A stretch of DNA of 64,000 nucleotides from Amedibacterium intestinale (GTDB lineage Bacteria; Bacillota_I; Bacilli_A; Erysipelotrichales; Erysipelotrichaceae), in contig NZ_AP019711.1 in the NCBI RefSeq assembly GCF_010537335.1, positions 62,001-126,000 of the forward strand. Reading direction: 5' to 3'. A program made the position numbers and the translations under genes. This document shows positions 52,789 to 61,814 of this stretch, piece after piece. Every line of letters begins with the position of its first letter. Positions within the stretch are counted from its first letter, which is position 1. The notes under the pieces were generated by a model. That model was given only the letters and a program-made list of their open reading frames with translations, was not told where the DNA came from and did not search any database.

Positions 52789-53268
52789 CTATGTGGGAAT
52801 GAAAAGAAAGCCGCGCAACTGAGCAAAATTTCTATGAAATCTATGAATATGAAAGACGAAAAAATCAGTAATTGAAGGGAAATAGGAAATATTCAGTAAA
52901 AAGGAATGATATCGATGAAAGATGGAGTAAAAGTAAACTGGATCAAGAAAAAGGTTAGAATGATCTTTATCAGTATCGTGATCGAGAATGATTTCTATTA
53001 CATCAGAAGCCAGGAGTCTGGTGTAAGGAATTAAAGAAACAGGAAGGATGGCGTGAGTCTTGTGACAGTGAGGACAAATAATCCTGCATATCTTTAAGGT
53101 AATAATACCATTATGTGTAAGTAAAGATCTTTTATAATAAGCATGAAAATGAAATCCAAGATGAGAACAGCATGGACATGTGATGGAAGAAAGTTCGATC
53201 TTAGAAATATAGTCGTCATAAGATTTTTGAGATATGTACTTGAGAGAAAAGTTATTAAATGTTATCAT
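52789..53268 (-). CDS. DUF6431-like zinc-ribbon accessory protein of the ISL3 element
   Basis: A 159-aa protein with CPCCSHLGFHFHAYYKRSLL...ICRIICPHCHKTHAILP, i.e. two CxxC/CxxCH pairs forming a zinc ribbon resembling the N-terminal domain of ISL3 transposases, then a His/Phe-rich tail. It lies upstream of the transposase within the same pair of inverted repeats. I assign DUF6431 from memory, at moderate certainty. The ribosome site is weak. Confidence 0.6.
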   Translation of the reverse strand: MITFNNFSLKYISQKSYDDYISKIELSSITCPCCSHLGFHFHAYYKRSLLTHNGIITLKICRIICPHCHKTHAILPVSLIPYTRLLASDVIEIILDHDTDKDHSNLFLDPVYFYSIFHRYHSFLLNISYFPSITDFFVFHIHRFHRNFAQLRGFLFIPT

Positions 53269-53287
53269 AAAGATGCCTACTTTGGGT

Positions 53288-53332
53288 AAGTAAGAACCTA
53301 GGTCGCTAAACTTTGTGGTTCTTACTTTTTTT
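53288..53332 (+). terminator. Terminator near the right end of the ISL3 element
   Basis: Stem AAGTAAGAACC/GGTTCTTACTT (11 bp), 18-base loop, T-rich tail on the + strand. The rest of 53333-53494 is the gene-free right end of the element. Confidence 0.8.
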
Positions 53333-53494
53333 ATATATTGATTTAAAGATATGATAACATAAATGATGATCGAAATAATGAGGAAATATCAGAAAAGGTA
53401 CCCCAAAGATGATGAGAGCATGAAAAAAGCTGCAGTCACTAAGACCACAGCATAAAGTGTTGTCCTTTCAAACACCACGTAATTTTAGATTACC

Positions 53495-53502
53495 CTTTTT
53501 GT
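53495..53502. repeat. Right 8-bp target duplication of the ISL3-family element
   Basis: CTTTTTGT, identical to 50980-50987. Confidence 0.8.
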
Positions 53503-53575
53503 TATTTAGATTGTTAATAGATTATAAAAGTGATAAAATAAATCCCGTATTTTAGTATATAGAAAGAGGTATAGT

Positions 53576-56149
53576 ATGCTGGAACTAAAGAACATAAAGA
53601 AAGATTATATCAGTGGAAATGAAACGGTACATGCCTTAAAAGGAATATCTTTATCGTTTCGTAAAAATGAATTTGTGTCCATCTTAGGACAAAGTGGCTG
53701 TGGAAAAACAACCATGTTAAACATTATTGGAGGACTTGATCATTATACAAGTGGAGATTTACTGATTGATCATCGTTCTACAAAAGATTTTAAAGATAAA
53801 GACTGGGACAGCTATCGCAATCATACGATAGGTTTTGTTTTTCAAAGTTATAACTTGATTCCACATCAAAGTGTTTTAGCAAATGTAGAACTTGCTTTAA
53901 CATTATCTGGTGTCTCTCGCGATGAAAGAAGAAAAAGAGCGTTAGAAGCATTAGAAAAAGTGGGGTTAAAAGACCAGATTCATAAACGTCCTAACCAGAT
54001 GAGTGGAGGGCAGATGCAGCGTGTTGCCATTGCTCGTGCTTTGGTAAATAATCCAGATATTTTACTGGCAGATGAGCCAACAGGTGCTTTGGATTCTGCG
54101 ACAAGTGTTGCAATCATGGAAATCTTAAATGAGATTGCGAAAGAGAAACTGGTCATCATGGTTACACATAATCCAGAGCTTGCGCAAAAATATTCTACAC
54201 GTATCATTCGTTTACTGGATGGGGAAGTTGTCGATGATAGTAATCCTTATACATTGGAAGAAGAAAAAACAAATGAAATCATGAAGCTAAAAAAGACATC
54301 GATGTCTTTTGTTACAGCTTTATCTTTAAGTTTAAATAATTTAATGACAAAAAAGGCTAGAACTTTTTTAACGGCATTTGCTGGAAGTATCGGTATTATT
54401 GGAATTGCGTTGATTTTATCTTTGTCAAATGGGGTACAAAGCTATATCAGTTCCGTAGAAAAAGAAACACTTTCCTCTTATCCAATTACCATTCAGGACA
54501 ATTCGATGGATATGAGTGTCATGATGCAGACGATGATGGGAATGAATGCAGAAAGCAAGGAACATGCTGATGATAAAATATATTCAAAACAGATGATCAA
54601 TGATATTATGGAAACAATGTCAGATCAAATGGATAAAAATAACCTGGCTGCATTTAAAGAGTATCTGGATAACGATTCTGCTTTCAAAGAACATACGAAA
54701 GCTATCGAGTATGGATATAATTTAAAATTGAATGTATTTAATGAACATGGGAAAAATGGTCTTGTTCAGGTGAGTCCTAATCAGGTAATGGAGAAACTGG
54801 GATTTGGCAATATGGCACAAATGCAGGAATCTTTTATGGGAGCACAGGCATCCAGTAATAATGAAGTTTGGAATAAGCTTCCAGAAAATAAAACATTAAG
54901 AGAAGAAGAGTATACTCTTTTAAAGGGAAATTGGCCAAAAAAATATCATGAAGTTGTTTTGGCAGTTGATGGTGATTCAGAAATTACAGATTATGCCCTA
55001 TATTCTTTAGGACTATTAAATCAGGATGATTTATCAGATAATTTTGAAGCTTTGCAGAAAGGAAAAGAAATTAAAAAAGATGAGCAGGTATCCTATACCA
55101 TCGATGAATTATTGGATATGGAGTTTAAACTTGTTTTAAATAGTGATTTATATAAGAATATGAATGGAATCTGGATCGATATGAGCGATGATGAAGCTTA
55201 TGTTGAAAATGCTGTGAAAAATGGAGAAACCATGAAGGTTGTTGGAATCATTCAGCCAAAAGAAAAAGCTTTATCCAAAAGTGAAATGGGAGGCATTTAC
55301 TATACAAATGCATTAGAAAAACATGTCGTAGAAGAAGTAGAAAAAAGTGATATTGTAAAAGAACAGAAAGAAAACAAAGACACCAATGTATTTACAGGTA
55401 CACCTTTCTCTAAAAATGAAAAGTTTAGTTTATCTTCTTTAAGTGATGAGCAGAAAATGCAGATGGCAATGTTATCACAGGAAGATTTGGCTGCTTATAT
55501 GTCTAGCTATAACGAAAATGTAAATGCAACCTATGAATCTAATTTGGAAAAACTTGGTGCTGTAGATATGAATTCTCCAAGTTACATTAATATTTATGCG
55601 AAAAGTTTTGATGACAAGGAAGCTGTCGCAGAGCTAATCAATACGTATAATGAAAAACAGGAAGCAGATGGCAAAGAAAGCAATGTTATCAGTTATAATG
55701 ATATCGTTGGTACAATGATGGATTCTGTTACATCCATTATTGATATGATTAGTTATGTATTAATGGCTTTTGTAAGTGTATCATTAATTGTATCTAGTAT
55801 CATGATTGGAATTATTACGTATATTTCTGTTTTGGAAAGAACAAAAGAAATTGGAATTTTGCGTGCAATCGGTGCCAGCAAAAAAGATATTTCTCGTGTA
55901 TTTAACGCAGAAACCTTTATTATTGGTTTGATTTCCGGATTGATTGGAATTGGAATTACAGTAGCGTTAAATATTCCAATTAGTATGATCATAGAAGATA
56001 TGAGCGGGGTAGCGAATGTTTCCAGTTTACCTGTTGCAGGTGGAATTGTTTTAGTTCTTATTTCTTTGGTATTAACGATTATTGCAGGATTGATACCATC
56101 TCGTATCGCATCGAAAAAAGATCCGGTAGAAGCTTTGCGCAGTGAGTAA
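53576..56149 (+). CDS. MacB-like ABC transporter, ATPase fused to FtsX-type permease
   Basis: 857 aa. Residues 1-225 are a complete LolD/MacB-type ATPase: Walker A GQSGCGKTT, Q-loop FVFQSYNLIPHQ, signature MSGGQMQRVAIARAL, Walker B ILLADEPTGALD and switch MVTHNPELA. A first membrane helix at about 265-287 (FAGSIGIIGIALILSLSNG) is followed by a roughly 430-residue outside domain rich in Met and acidic residues. Three helices at the C-terminus contain the FtsX signature (TKEIGILRAIGASKKDISRVF). Such Type VII ABC systems export peptides or lipoproteins or relay mechanical signals. The start at 53576 has GAAAGAGG upstream. A second, degenerate relative follows. Confidence 0.9.
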   Translation: MLELKNIKKDYISGNETVHALKGISLSFRKNEFVSILGQSGCGKTTMLNIIGGLDHYTSGDLLIDHRSTKDFKDKDWDSYRNHTIGFVFQSYNLIPHQSVLANVELALTLSGVSRDERRKRALEALEKVGLKDQIHKRPNQMSGGQMQRVAIARALVNNPDILLADEPTGALDSATSVAIMEILNEIAKEKLVIMVTHNPELAQKYSTRIIRLLDGEVVDDSNPYTLEEEKTNEIMKLKKTSMSFVTALSLSLNNLMTKKARTFLTAFAGSIGIIGIALILSLSNGVQSYISSVEKETLSSYPITIQDNSMDMSVMMQTMMGMNAESKEHADDKIYSKQMINDIMETMSDQMDKNNLAAFKEYLDNDSAFKEHTKAIEYGYNLKLNVFNEHGKNGLVQVSPNQVMEKLGFGNMAQMQESFMGAQASSNNEVWNKLPENKTLREEEYTLLKGNWPKKYHEVVLAVDGDSEITDYALYSLGLLNQDDLSDNFEALQKGKEIKKDEQVSYTIDELLDMEFKLVLNSDLYKNMNGIWIDMSDDEAYVENAVKNGETMKVVGIIQPKEKALSKSEMGGIYYTNALEKHVVEEVEKSDIVKEQKENKDTNVFTGTPFSKNEKFSLSSLSDEQKMQMAMLSQEDLAAYMSSYNENVNATYESNLEKLGAVDMNSPSYINIYAKSFDDKEAVAELINTYNEKQEADGKESNVISYNDIVGTMMDSVTSIIDMISYVLMAFVSVSLIVSSIMIGIITYISVLERTKEIGILRAIGASKKDISRVFNAETFIIGLISGLIGIGITVALNIPISMIIEDMSGVANVSSLPVAGGIVLVLISLVLTIIAGLIPSRIASKKDPVEALRSE

Positions 56150-56162
56150 AAGAAAGAATGAG

Positions 56163-56193
56163 CGATAGGTTTTATATCTATTGCTTTTTTCTT
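56163..56193 (+). terminator. Intrinsic terminator of the MacB-like gene
   Basis: Stem AGCGATAG/CTATTGCT (one G-T pair), T6 tail. Confidence 0.82.
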
Positions 56194-56260
56194 ACATTTT
56201 TTATATAGGCATTGACGGTTTTGAGTAATTTTGATAGTTTAAAAGAAAAGGAGGGACACT

Positions 56261-58597
56261 ATGCTGAAAATAGAACATGTTTGTGCAGAACCATATTTTC
56301 ATGATATTAGTTTTACATTGGAAGATTGTGGAATAATAAGTATAAGTTCCTCTGACAGTGAAAGTGAAAAATTACTTGCAGATATTTTTTGTGGTATACA
56401 AAGCATACAAAAAGGCAAGTTTCAAATTGATGATTTTTCAGTTTGTAAAGAAACCCTTTTAGAATACAGAAAACACTATGTTTCTTCTCTGGTATCGGAT
56501 TTTCAAATAATAAAAAATAAATGTGTGAAAGATGTTGTTTGTATGCATTTATCTTATGAAGAACAGGCATATTATGAAATCATGAATTTATGGGATTTAT
56601 ATACGATTGAAAAAGAAACTATGCAGGATCTTTCCTTTGAACAGTGTTTTCGTGTTTTGCTGGCACGCTGTATGTTGAAAGAAAGCAAGGTGTTAGTTTT
56701 TTATCCAGATAGTACACCTTTATCCTTAAAAGAAAGAGAATATGTGTATGAGTTATTACAAAAATGCAGTGAATATATGCTGGTAATTATTATAGGAGAT
56801 AAAAAAGCATCTTATTATGCAGATCGCAGTATTGAATTTCATGATGGATATTTAGAAAGTGATGATCAAGGTATAATTTTGAAGAATAAAAAACAGATAA
56901 AACAGGGTAAAGTAAAACCTTACAGTTATCCTTCTTTTTTATCTTATCGATATCGTTATCGTTTTGTTTATCGTGCTTTACGTGTAGTTATGATTTTGAT
57001 ACTAGGATGTTTCAGTCTGTTCTTTTTATGTACAAATTTAAATGTTGTGGATATGCAGATGAAAATATTAGAAAAACATGGACAACAGCATTTTTTAATT
57101 GAAAAACATGTACAGGATTTCCTAGGAAATATATACCCAAGACAATATATGCAATTTCAAGATAAGGATATAAAAGAACTTGAAAAGAATATAAAAGGAA
57201 ATGTAATGGTTTCTTATGCTCCTGTTGATTTTTATATGGCAAACGCCTACTTAAATGGTATTTATACAACAAATAATGTACCATTTGTATCTACAATGGG
57301 AGTTTATGAAGCAGAGAATATGGAAGATACAGGGATAAAACTAGTTTCTGGGTATTATCCAAAGGAGTATAATGAAGCAGCACTAACCTTGGATGCTGCA
57401 CGCTATCTTATAAATGAGCAGGGTACATCTTTTGAAAATTATCTTGGAAAAGTTTTTTACTGGTATGGCATTCCTTTGCGAATAAGTGGAATTGTAGAAG
57501 AGATTTCTTATGAGCATGCAAAGGAAAAACAAATGCCTTATATGAATGATACATACCTGTTTGTAAAGAAAGGTTTTATCCAGCATCACCCTTTATCCAA
57601 TATGCAAAGTTTTCCATTAAGCAGCAAGCGCATGTTAATAAACAATCGTTCCTATGAAATAAATCGTTTCTCTGAAAATCCGCATTATTTATATTATACA
57701 AATGGGAGTATGGTGTTAAATTCATTAGATACACTTAAAGAAAATGAAGTTGTACTGGATTTTCAAAGTGCTGTATTATTAGGCTTTCCATATCAGAGAA
57801 TATTTTTTGATGAAAATAAAACATATGAAGAAAAGATATGGGAATATTTGGTTTATATAGAACAGTGGATAAATCAAAGTGTTCGTGTACAGGCATATAC
57901 CATTTCTACGAATCCAGATGCCAGTGCATTTTTTCAAAAAGATTTTATTATCAAGGGATTTTTATTGCCAGATGACGATGAAATAGAACAGGGGTATATT
58001 GATGATAATGCCACTATTTACATGAAACAAAGTGTATTAGAACCTTATGTACAAAGTGGGGCAGGTATACAAAATGTTATGTATTATGGAAAGAAAGATC
58101 AGCTGGAAAGTACGTTACATTTCTTATATACAAACGATACGTATGATGCTGTATTGCCAAGTGATGATGTATTTCGTTTACTAGTACTTGATATACAAGA
58201 TTTAAGTATATTTCTATTAGGTAGCAGTGTCTGTTTGCTGTTATTATATGGGATTGTTATGATGTGGCTGTTAAAAAGAACAATGAAGCATATGAAGGAA
58301 GAAATGAGTATATGGTATGCATATGGAAACAGCCGGAAAAGCATACAAAAGGAATACGAGAAAACATTTTTAAAATATATCAAAAAAGATGTATGGACAG
58401 GGTTATGTGTATCTTTGTTTTTCTCTTTTATATATCTGATACTTCTGGTTTGGAAACTAGAAGCGATGCCACAGCAGTTTTTGTATTTAGGGATGATTTT
58501 ACTTGTGAGTATAAGTATTTATTTTTTGAAAAAAGGGGTACTTCTTTATGTTTTACATAAGGAAGCGGTGTTACCGGACTGGTATGCGAATGATTGA
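56261..58597 (+). CDS. MacB-like protein with a degenerate ATPase domain
   Basis: 778 aa, the same layout as the preceding gene: an N-terminal ABC-ATPase-like domain (about 1-205), a membrane helix (about 245-268), a large outside domain and three C-terminal helices. The nucleotide-binding motifs are lost: the Walker A site reads SSSDSESEKLL, the signature region LSFEQCFRVLLARCML lacks GGQ, and Walker B is VLVFYPDSTPLS without DE. ATP turnover is therefore not expected. The frame is intact over 2.3 kb, so it is conserved as a protein, not a decaying pseudogene. A good AAGGAGGG site precedes the start. It may form heteromers with the active neighbour. Confidence 0.7.
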   Translation: MLKIEHVCAEPYFHDISFTLEDCGIISISSSDSESEKLLADIFCGIQSIQKGKFQIDDFSVCKETLLEYRKHYVSSLVSDFQIIKNKCVKDVVCMHLSYEEQAYYEIMNLWDLYTIEKETMQDLSFEQCFRVLLARCMLKESKVLVFYPDSTPLSLKEREYVYELLQKCSEYMLVIIIGDKKASYYADRSIEFHDGYLESDDQGIILKNKKQIKQGKVKPYSYPSFLSYRYRYRFVYRALRVVMILILGCFSLFFLCTNLNVVDMQMKILEKHGQQHFLIEKHVQDFLGNIYPRQYMQFQDKDIKELEKNIKGNVMVSYAPVDFYMANAYLNGIYTTNNVPFVSTMGVYEAENMEDTGIKLVSGYYPKEYNEAALTLDAARYLINEQGTSFENYLGKVFYWYGIPLRISGIVEEISYEHAKEKQMPYMNDTYLFVKKGFIQHHPLSNMQSFPLSSKRMLINNRSYEINRFSENPHYLYYTNGSMVLNSLDTLKENEVVLDFQSAVLLGFPYQRIFFDENKTYEEKIWEYLVYIEQWINQSVRVQAYTISTNPDASAFFQKDFIIKGFLLPDDDEIEQGYIDDNATIYMKQSVLEPYVQSGAGIQNVMYYGKKDQLESTLHFLYTNDTYDAVLPSDDVFRLLVLDIQDLSIFLLGSSVCLLLLYGIVMMWLLKRTMKHMKEEMSIWYAYGNSRKSIQKEYEKTFLKYIKKDVWTGLCVSLFFSFIYLILLVWKLEAMPQQFLYLGMILLVSISIYFLKKGVLLYVLHKEAVLPDWYAND

Positions 58598-58716
58598 AAA
58601 TATGATAAAATAACAAAGTTAGTATGAGATTAATCAGAATAAAAATATAGAAATTGATTGACTGAAAATCGTAAAAAAGGGTAAATTTTCCTCTTGCCCC
58701 CAAAAAGCAGGTGTTG

Positions 58717-59110
58717 TTAAACAGGGATTGTCTTAGCGTTTTGTTGGATAAAATCTTTTAAATCTTCAATCGTAAGTCCAATGCTTAATAATTGCCCAAT
58801 GTCTGATTTTAGATTGCTTTTAAGATATTTTTTCCTTTGTTCTGTCAGTGTTTCGATATCGACCAAGTTGCTTGGATTCCATGTTTCTCCTGTAAGAAGC
58901 ATGTGATTACTGCTACCAGTATCTTTCTGGCTATGGCTATATATGCCTGTCTCTTTCCTCTGTGTTTTGACAACTTATTAAACTTGTTGGCGTAGTAAGT
59001 ATGCTCTTTATCCTTTAGCGCTGCATGCGCAATTTCAACCAGACAAGGTTTAAGATAAATTCCTGATCGAGAAATTTTAACGGACTTCTTCTTGTTTCTA
59101 CTTTATCGGT
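58717..59110 (-). mobile_element. IS110-family transposase remnant (C-terminal part, frameshifted)
   Basis: On the minus strand, one frame reads SGIYLKPCLVEIAHAALKDK, then EHTYYANKFNKLSKHRGKRQ and AYIAIARKILVAVIT; the adjacent frame continues HMLLTGETWNPSNLVDIETL to a stop at 58717. Together they are the C-terminal transposase_20 part of IS110/IS116 elements, broken by one indel at about 58905. The N-terminal RuvC-like half is missing. 58598-58716 contains nothing recognisable. Confidence 0.75.
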
Positions 59111-59172
59111 GAATAGTAACTTTTATCATTTTTTTGTCTTTTTATAATATTTATGTATGGCTATAACCATGG

Positions 59173-59178
59173 TATAAT
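59173..59178 (+). promoter_or_regulatory. Promoter -10 box of abi locus 2
   Basis: ATGGTATAAT: a TATAAT with an extended TGG, 19 bases before the Abi_2 start codon. The -35 is weak. Confidence 0.55.
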
Positions 59179-59196
59179 TTCTGCAGGTGATATTCA

Positions 59197-60204
59197 ATGA
59201 AAAAAACATATAAATCTGTTGATGAACAAATTGAATACTTAAAAGATAATAAAAAGATAATTGTAAAAAATGAACATAAACAGATTTTTGAAGAGAGAAG
59301 TTATTCTTCATTAATTAATCCTTATAAGGAGTTCTTTTCTAATGGTAGAGACGAGAAAGGGAATCATATTTATATAAATGAAATTGATTTTGAAGAGATT
59401 CTTAAAATTGTGAAAGTGGATGACAACTTTTGTACTGCTATGTATTCCTATATTGGTTCTTTTGAAAAGAAGTTTAAAACAGTTTTGTTTTCAGAAATCT
59501 GCAGCAAATATGTTAATAGTGAGAATGAAGATAAATATTGTACCTCTTATATAGAAGAAATTGATCGTTTTTTGGAAAGTGGTAATTTTGATGATTTGCC
59601 TAGATTTTGTGCGAATTATCCCTTCATTTTAACCAAGAATGGATATGTAGAAGATCAATATAATCTTGATTGTAAAAAAGATTTGTTAATTCATTTGAAA
59701 GAGATTGGAACAGGTATTTCTCGTGATGGAGGTACAATTGAAAAGTCAAATCAATTGATTAGCCATTATTTGAAAACTCAAGTAATTGCACCTCTGTGGG
59801 TATTACCAAATTCTTTAACTTTGGGAGAACTTAAAATCTTATTTTCAATGTTAGATAGTAATTCTCAAAAGAAAATTATTTCAAAGTTTTATGATATTGA
59901 AGACTATGGAAAGATTTCGCTAGCAAAGATTTTGAATTTTTCTGGAGCACTTGAAATTATTCGCCGTATTCGTAATGTAGTAAATCACTATGAACCAATA
60001 TTTCCGTTGCTTGTATCTGAACTAAAACCAATGAAGAAAGTTAAAGAATCACAAATTTATGCAGTGTTTAAATTGTTATCCAATACTTTTGCATCTTCTT
60101 CATTTAATCATGTTACCTATGTTGATTTAAAATTAAAAGTAAATGATTTCAACTTGAAATACATTAAGATTTTTGAAGTAATGCAAGAATTTACACAGAA
60201 ATAA
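59197..60204 (+). CDS. Abi_2 (AbiD/AbiF-like) HEPN-type abortive-infection protein, locus 2
   Basis: A 335-aa Abi_2 family protein sharing the layout of the gene at 17310-18266: start KSVDEQIEYLKDNKKI, core MYSYIGSFEKKFKTVLFSEI, PLWVLPNSLTLGELKILFSM and C-terminal IIRRIRNVVNHYEP. RNVVNH is the Rx4H HEPN motif. Identity to the first copy appears low beyond these motifs, so they are not a recent duplication. AGGTGA precedes the ATG and a -10 box lies directly upstream. An IS110 remnant is on one side and a convergent small RNA at the 3' end. Confidence 0.87.
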   Translation: MKKTYKSVDEQIEYLKDNKKIIVKNEHKQIFEERSYSSLINPYKEFFSNGRDEKGNHIYINEIDFEEILKIVKVDDNFCTAMYSYIGSFEKKFKTVLFSEICSKYVNSENEDKYCTSYIEEIDRFLESGNFDDLPRFCANYPFILTKNGYVEDQYNLDCKKDLLIHLKEIGTGISRDGGTIEKSNQLISHYLKTQVIAPLWVLPNSLTLGELKILFSMLDSNSQKKIISKFYDIEDYGKISLAKILNFSGALEIIRRIRNVVNHYEPIFPLLVSELKPMKKVKESQIYAVFKLLSNTFASSSFNHVTYVDLKLKVNDFNLKYIKIFEVMQEFTQK

Positions 60205-60261
60205 AAATAAAAAGCAGACCATTGCTGATCCGCTAGTTTGAGAACCAAGTTCTCCTTCGTC
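60205..60261 (-). ncRNA. Small RNA convergent to abi locus 2 (candidate RNA antitoxin)
   Basis: On the minus strand a promoter starts a roughly 57-nt RNA: a 5' hairpin GAGAAC-TTG-GTTCTC, a linker CTAGCGGATCAG, and a short hairpin AGCA-ATGGTC-TGCT followed by TTTTTATTTTTATTT. The order of elements and the linker (8 of 12 positions equal to CTATCTGCGCAG) match the RNA units of the other abi locus. The RNA tail runs into the abi stop codon region from the opposite strand. Confidence 0.6.
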
Positions 60262-60267
60262 ACTATT

Positions 60268-60295
60268 ATTATATGCTATTTTTTTAATAAATCAA
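60268..60295 (-). promoter_or_regulatory. Promoter of the abi-locus-2 small RNA
   Basis: On the minus strand: TTGATT, 16-base spacer, TATAAT. Confidence 0.7.
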
Positions 60296-60412
60296 CAAAA
60301 ATTTTTCAGTTAGAAATTAAATATTAAATAGAAATAAAAAAGACTTCGTCAAAGGCAATTATTCAATACTATGTATGCCTTGGAGCGAAGTGGAAAGGAA
60401 TGGTTGGTTATT

Positions 60413-61738
60413 ATGAAAGAATTGTTTTTAAAAAGAATGGAAGAGTATTTAAAGGAAGAATATCCGAAATATTTGGAAACATTGGAAGAAGATGCTTATC
60501 GTGGTCTTCGTGTTAATACATCAAAAATTAGTGTAGAAGAGTTTTTAAAGCTGGGAGTATGTTCTCTTAGGCCATCTTCGATATGCCCACAGTCTTTTTA
60601 TCTTCCAAAGGAAGTAGAAGGATTAGGAAATCATCCGGCACACTTAGCTGGTTTGTTTTACATGCAGGAGCCTAGTGCATCCAGTGCAGTGGAAGTTTTA
60701 GGTGTAGAAGAGGGAGACTGGGTACTTGATATGTGTGCTGCACCTGGTGGGAAAAGCACACAGATTGCCGCAAAGTTAAATCATAGCGGTTTTCTTGTTA
60801 GTAATGAAATTGAGCCAAAACGTGCAATGGCTTTATTAAGCAATATGGAGCGTTTAGGATTTAGTGAATGTATGATTACCAATGCTCATCCAAAAGATTT
60901 GGAAAAAGAAATGCATGGCTGGTTTGATAAAGTGCTGGTAGATGCGCCTTGCAGCGGGGAAGGGATGTTTAAAAAACACAGCAAAGCAATGGAAGACTGG
61001 AGCGTAGAACATGTAGAAGCCTGTGCACAAAGACAGCTTCATATATTAGATAGTGCATATGAAACATTAAAAGAAGGCGGGATTCTGGTTTATTCCACAT
61101 GCACCTATTCGATGGAGGAAAATGAACATGTCGTATATGAATTTTTGAAGAAGTATGCAGATATGGAGCTCATTGATAGTGGAGTTTCGTTTGGAAGATG
61201 TGGATTTGCGTATAAAGATCTGGAAGTAGAAAAAGTAAGAAGAATTTTTCCAATGGATGAAGGAGAAGGACATTTTGTGGCAAAATTTAAAAAGAATGGA
61301 TCTTCCTCTTATGATCGAAGAAAAGAAGTTACTTCAAAAATTGATCCTTGTGCTGCATCTTTTTTGAAACAGCAGTTAACACTTCTTCCTTCCTATACGC
61401 TGCAAATTCAGGATAAAGTATATGCAAAGAATACCCCTTTTATAAAACTTAAAAATATTCATATTCTTCGCCAGGGTATTTTATGTGGGAATATTGTGAA
61501 AAATCGTTTTGAACCTCATCAGCATTTTTATAGTGCACAAGTACATCAGGGATGTTTTGTGCAGATTTATGATATGAATGAGGAAGAAACACAAAGGTAT
61601 TTAAAGGGAAATTTACTTCCTGTAACAGGTTATAAAGGATATACAGCTCTTACATGGAAACATCATCCAATCGCTTTTGCGAAAGGGGATGGAAGTGTGT
61701 TAAAAAATAAGTATCCAAAAGGAATGAGACTTCGTTAA
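60413..61738 (+). CDS. RsmF/RsmB-type (NOL1/NOP2/Sun) RNA m5C methyltransferase
   Basis: A 441-aa SAM-dependent rRNA cytosine-C5 methyltransferase. Motifs: HPAHLAGLFYMQEPSASSAV, SAM-binding VLDMCAAPGGKST, catalytic DAPCSGEGMFKKH (motif IV, PC) and VYSTCTYSMEENE (motif VI, TC). Residues about 330-440 form a PUA-like/RsmF C-terminal extension ending LKNKYPKGMRLR, which fits YebU/RsmF rather than RsmB. The start at 60413 (MKELFLKRM) suits the family length; an in-frame ATG at 60371 gives an unusual N-terminus. Neither has a strong ribosome site; AAAGGA is about 15 bases before 60413. Confidence 0.88.
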   Translation: MKELFLKRMEEYLKEEYPKYLETLEEDAYRGLRVNTSKISVEEFLKLGVCSLRPSSICPQSFYLPKEVEGLGNHPAHLAGLFYMQEPSASSAVEVLGVEEGDWVLDMCAAPGGKSTQIAAKLNHSGFLVSNEIEPKRAMALLSNMERLGFSECMITNAHPKDLEKEMHGWFDKVLVDAPCSGEGMFKKHSKAMEDWSVEHVEACAQRQLHILDSAYETLKEGGILVYSTCTYSMEENEHVVYEFLKKYADMELIDSGVSFGRCGFAYKDLEVEKVRRIFPMDEGEGHFVAKFKKNGSSSYDRRKEVTSKIDPCAASFLKQQLTLLPSYTLQIQDKVYAKNTPFIKLKNIHILRQGILCGNIVKNRFEPHQHFYSAQVHQGCFVQIYDMNEEETQRYLKGNLLPVTGYKGYTALTWKHHPIAFAKGDGSVLKNKYPKGMRLR

Positions 61739-61766
61739 ACAGCAGGATTCTGCTGTTTTGTTTTTA
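61739..61766 (+). terminator. Intrinsic terminator of the RNA methyltransferase gene
   Basis: Stem ACAGCAG-GATT-CTGCTGT with a T-rich tail. Confidence 0.88.
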
Positions 61767-61814
61767 TGTTTCATGTGATAAAATGAATAGCGTATAAAGA
61801 CAAGGAGTGATGGT

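Larger units (their letters stand above)
50988..53494 (-). mobile_element. ISL3-family insertion sequence (2507 bp) with accessory ORFs
   Basis: The ends are GGCTTTGTAAAATTACGTG on the left and, reverse-complemented, GGTAATCTAAAATTACGTG on the right (15 of 19 identical). An 8-bp direct repeat flanks it; GG ends and 8-bp duplications are the family norm. It carries, on the minus strand, a DUF6431-like zinc-ribbon protein, the ISL3 transposase and a 52-aa coiled-coil ORF. A 14-bp direct repeat GTACCCCAAAGATG occurs near both ends (about 51050 and 53399). Terminators reading on the + strand lie near both ends. Confidence 0.88.

Noticed and set aside
60371-60412. Longer N-terminus for the RNA methyltransferase
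   Set aside because: The extra 14 residues do not look like the family start and the upstream ATG has no ribosome site; not excluded.
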